Of a stretch of 6,151 nucleotides of DNA, positions 6,027 to 6,151 are shown one piece after another. The stretch lies in NCBI GenBank assembly GCA_964538575.1, contig CAZIGG010000157.1, positions 1 to 6,151 of the forward strand. Reading direction: 5' to 3'. Position 1 is the first letter of the stretch; each line of letters opens with the position of its first letter. The DNA is from UBA2336 sp964538575 (GTDB lineage: Bacteria; Bacteroidota; Bacteroidia; Cytophagales; Cyclobacteriaceae). Made by a program: the position numbers and the translations under genes. The notes beneath the pieces were generated by a model. The model saw nothing but the letters and a program-made list of their open reading frames with translations, was not told where the DNA came from and did no database searches.

Positions 6027-6151
6027 TTATTTCCCCGAAACCAATTGTTTAAGCAACTCATCCACGGCAGCTTTCAACTGGTCGTCAGTTCCTTTCGCTA
6101 TCCAGTCCGGTGAATTTTGCACGATGATATCCGGAACAGCCGCACCAAGCT
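6027..6151 (-). CDS. C-terminal end of a probable tricorn-like S41 protease (partial)
   Basis: Only the last 40 codons and the TAA (6029-6027) are in the window; the rest lies to the right. The visible protein reads LGAAVPDIIVQNSPDW, then IAKGTDDQLKAAVDELLKQL and VSGK. The combination of a 'V-P-D-I-x-V-x-N-x-P' segment, a Gly-x-Asp-x-Gln-Leu segment and an amphipathic terminal helix is the usual ending of S41 tricorn-type proteases in Bacteroidota, where the first segment follows the last strand of the protease domain. The assignment rests on this short tail only. The gene converges on the S41 lipoprotein gene, with just 20 bp between the two stop codons and no clear terminator hairpin there. 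Codon composition looks normal for the region. Confidence 0.6.
   Translation of the reverse strand, partial: LGAAVPDIIVQNSPDWIAKGTDDQLKAAVDELLKQLVSGK

Noticed and set aside
1..6151. tRNA, rRNA, transposase, integrase or phage genes
   Set aside because: No cloverleaf-like sequence, rRNA text or mobile-element protein motif was seen on either strand.

Overview
The window looks like chromosomal DNA from a member of the Bacteroidota, probably a Cytophagales- or Chitinophagales-like organism. The evidence is that most starts lack a Shine-Dalgarno sequence, one lipoprotein carries the acidic run after its lipid-modified cysteine that is typical of Bacteroidota surface lipoproteins, and the protein set fits (HrpB helicase, DUF1905/YdeI-like protein, NodN-type MaoC hydratase, S41 lipoprotein peptidase). 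No lineage marker is present, so the class is an inference.

Layout. Positions 1-154 hold a strong intrinsic terminator (stem 33-79 plus T-tract) pointing out of an unseen + strand gene to the left. Positions 155-553 (- strand) encode a small AT-rich lipoprotein of unknown function. Positions 554-877 hold no convincing gene and look like an intergenic element or decayed sequence. From 4315 down to 878 runs a - strand cluster of three genes: a DUF1905/YdeI-like protein, an uncharacterised 134-residue protein whose ATG overlaps the preceding stop by one base, and the 822-residue ATP-dependent helicase HrpB. HrpB is separated from the other two by a 71-bp tandem array of a degenerate heptamer (AACYTCN on the coding strand) and can only start at a TTG codon that abuts the array. 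A 56-bp divergent spacer (4316-4371) separates this cluster from two + strand genes, a MaoC/NodN-type (R)-enoyl-CoA hydratase (4372-4833) and an S41-family peptidase lipoprotein (4882-6006). The right edge (6027-6151, - strand) holds the last 40 codons of a gene that converges on the peptidase and whose end resembles a tricorn-type S41 protease.

How the genes relate. HrpB (RNA/DNA helicase), the hydratase (acyl-CoA metabolism) and the peptidase (cell envelope) do not form an obvious pathway; the window reads as ordinary housekeeping and accessory chromosome. I see no defence, CRISPR, phage or biosynthetic system. The parts that deserve a second look are non-coding or compositional: the heptamer array at the hrpB start, the same heptamer inside the terminator stem, and the AT-rich left end with its unexplained 324-bp gap. 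GC counted by eye is about 34% over 181-540, against 50-58% in three sampled 60-base lines of hrpB.
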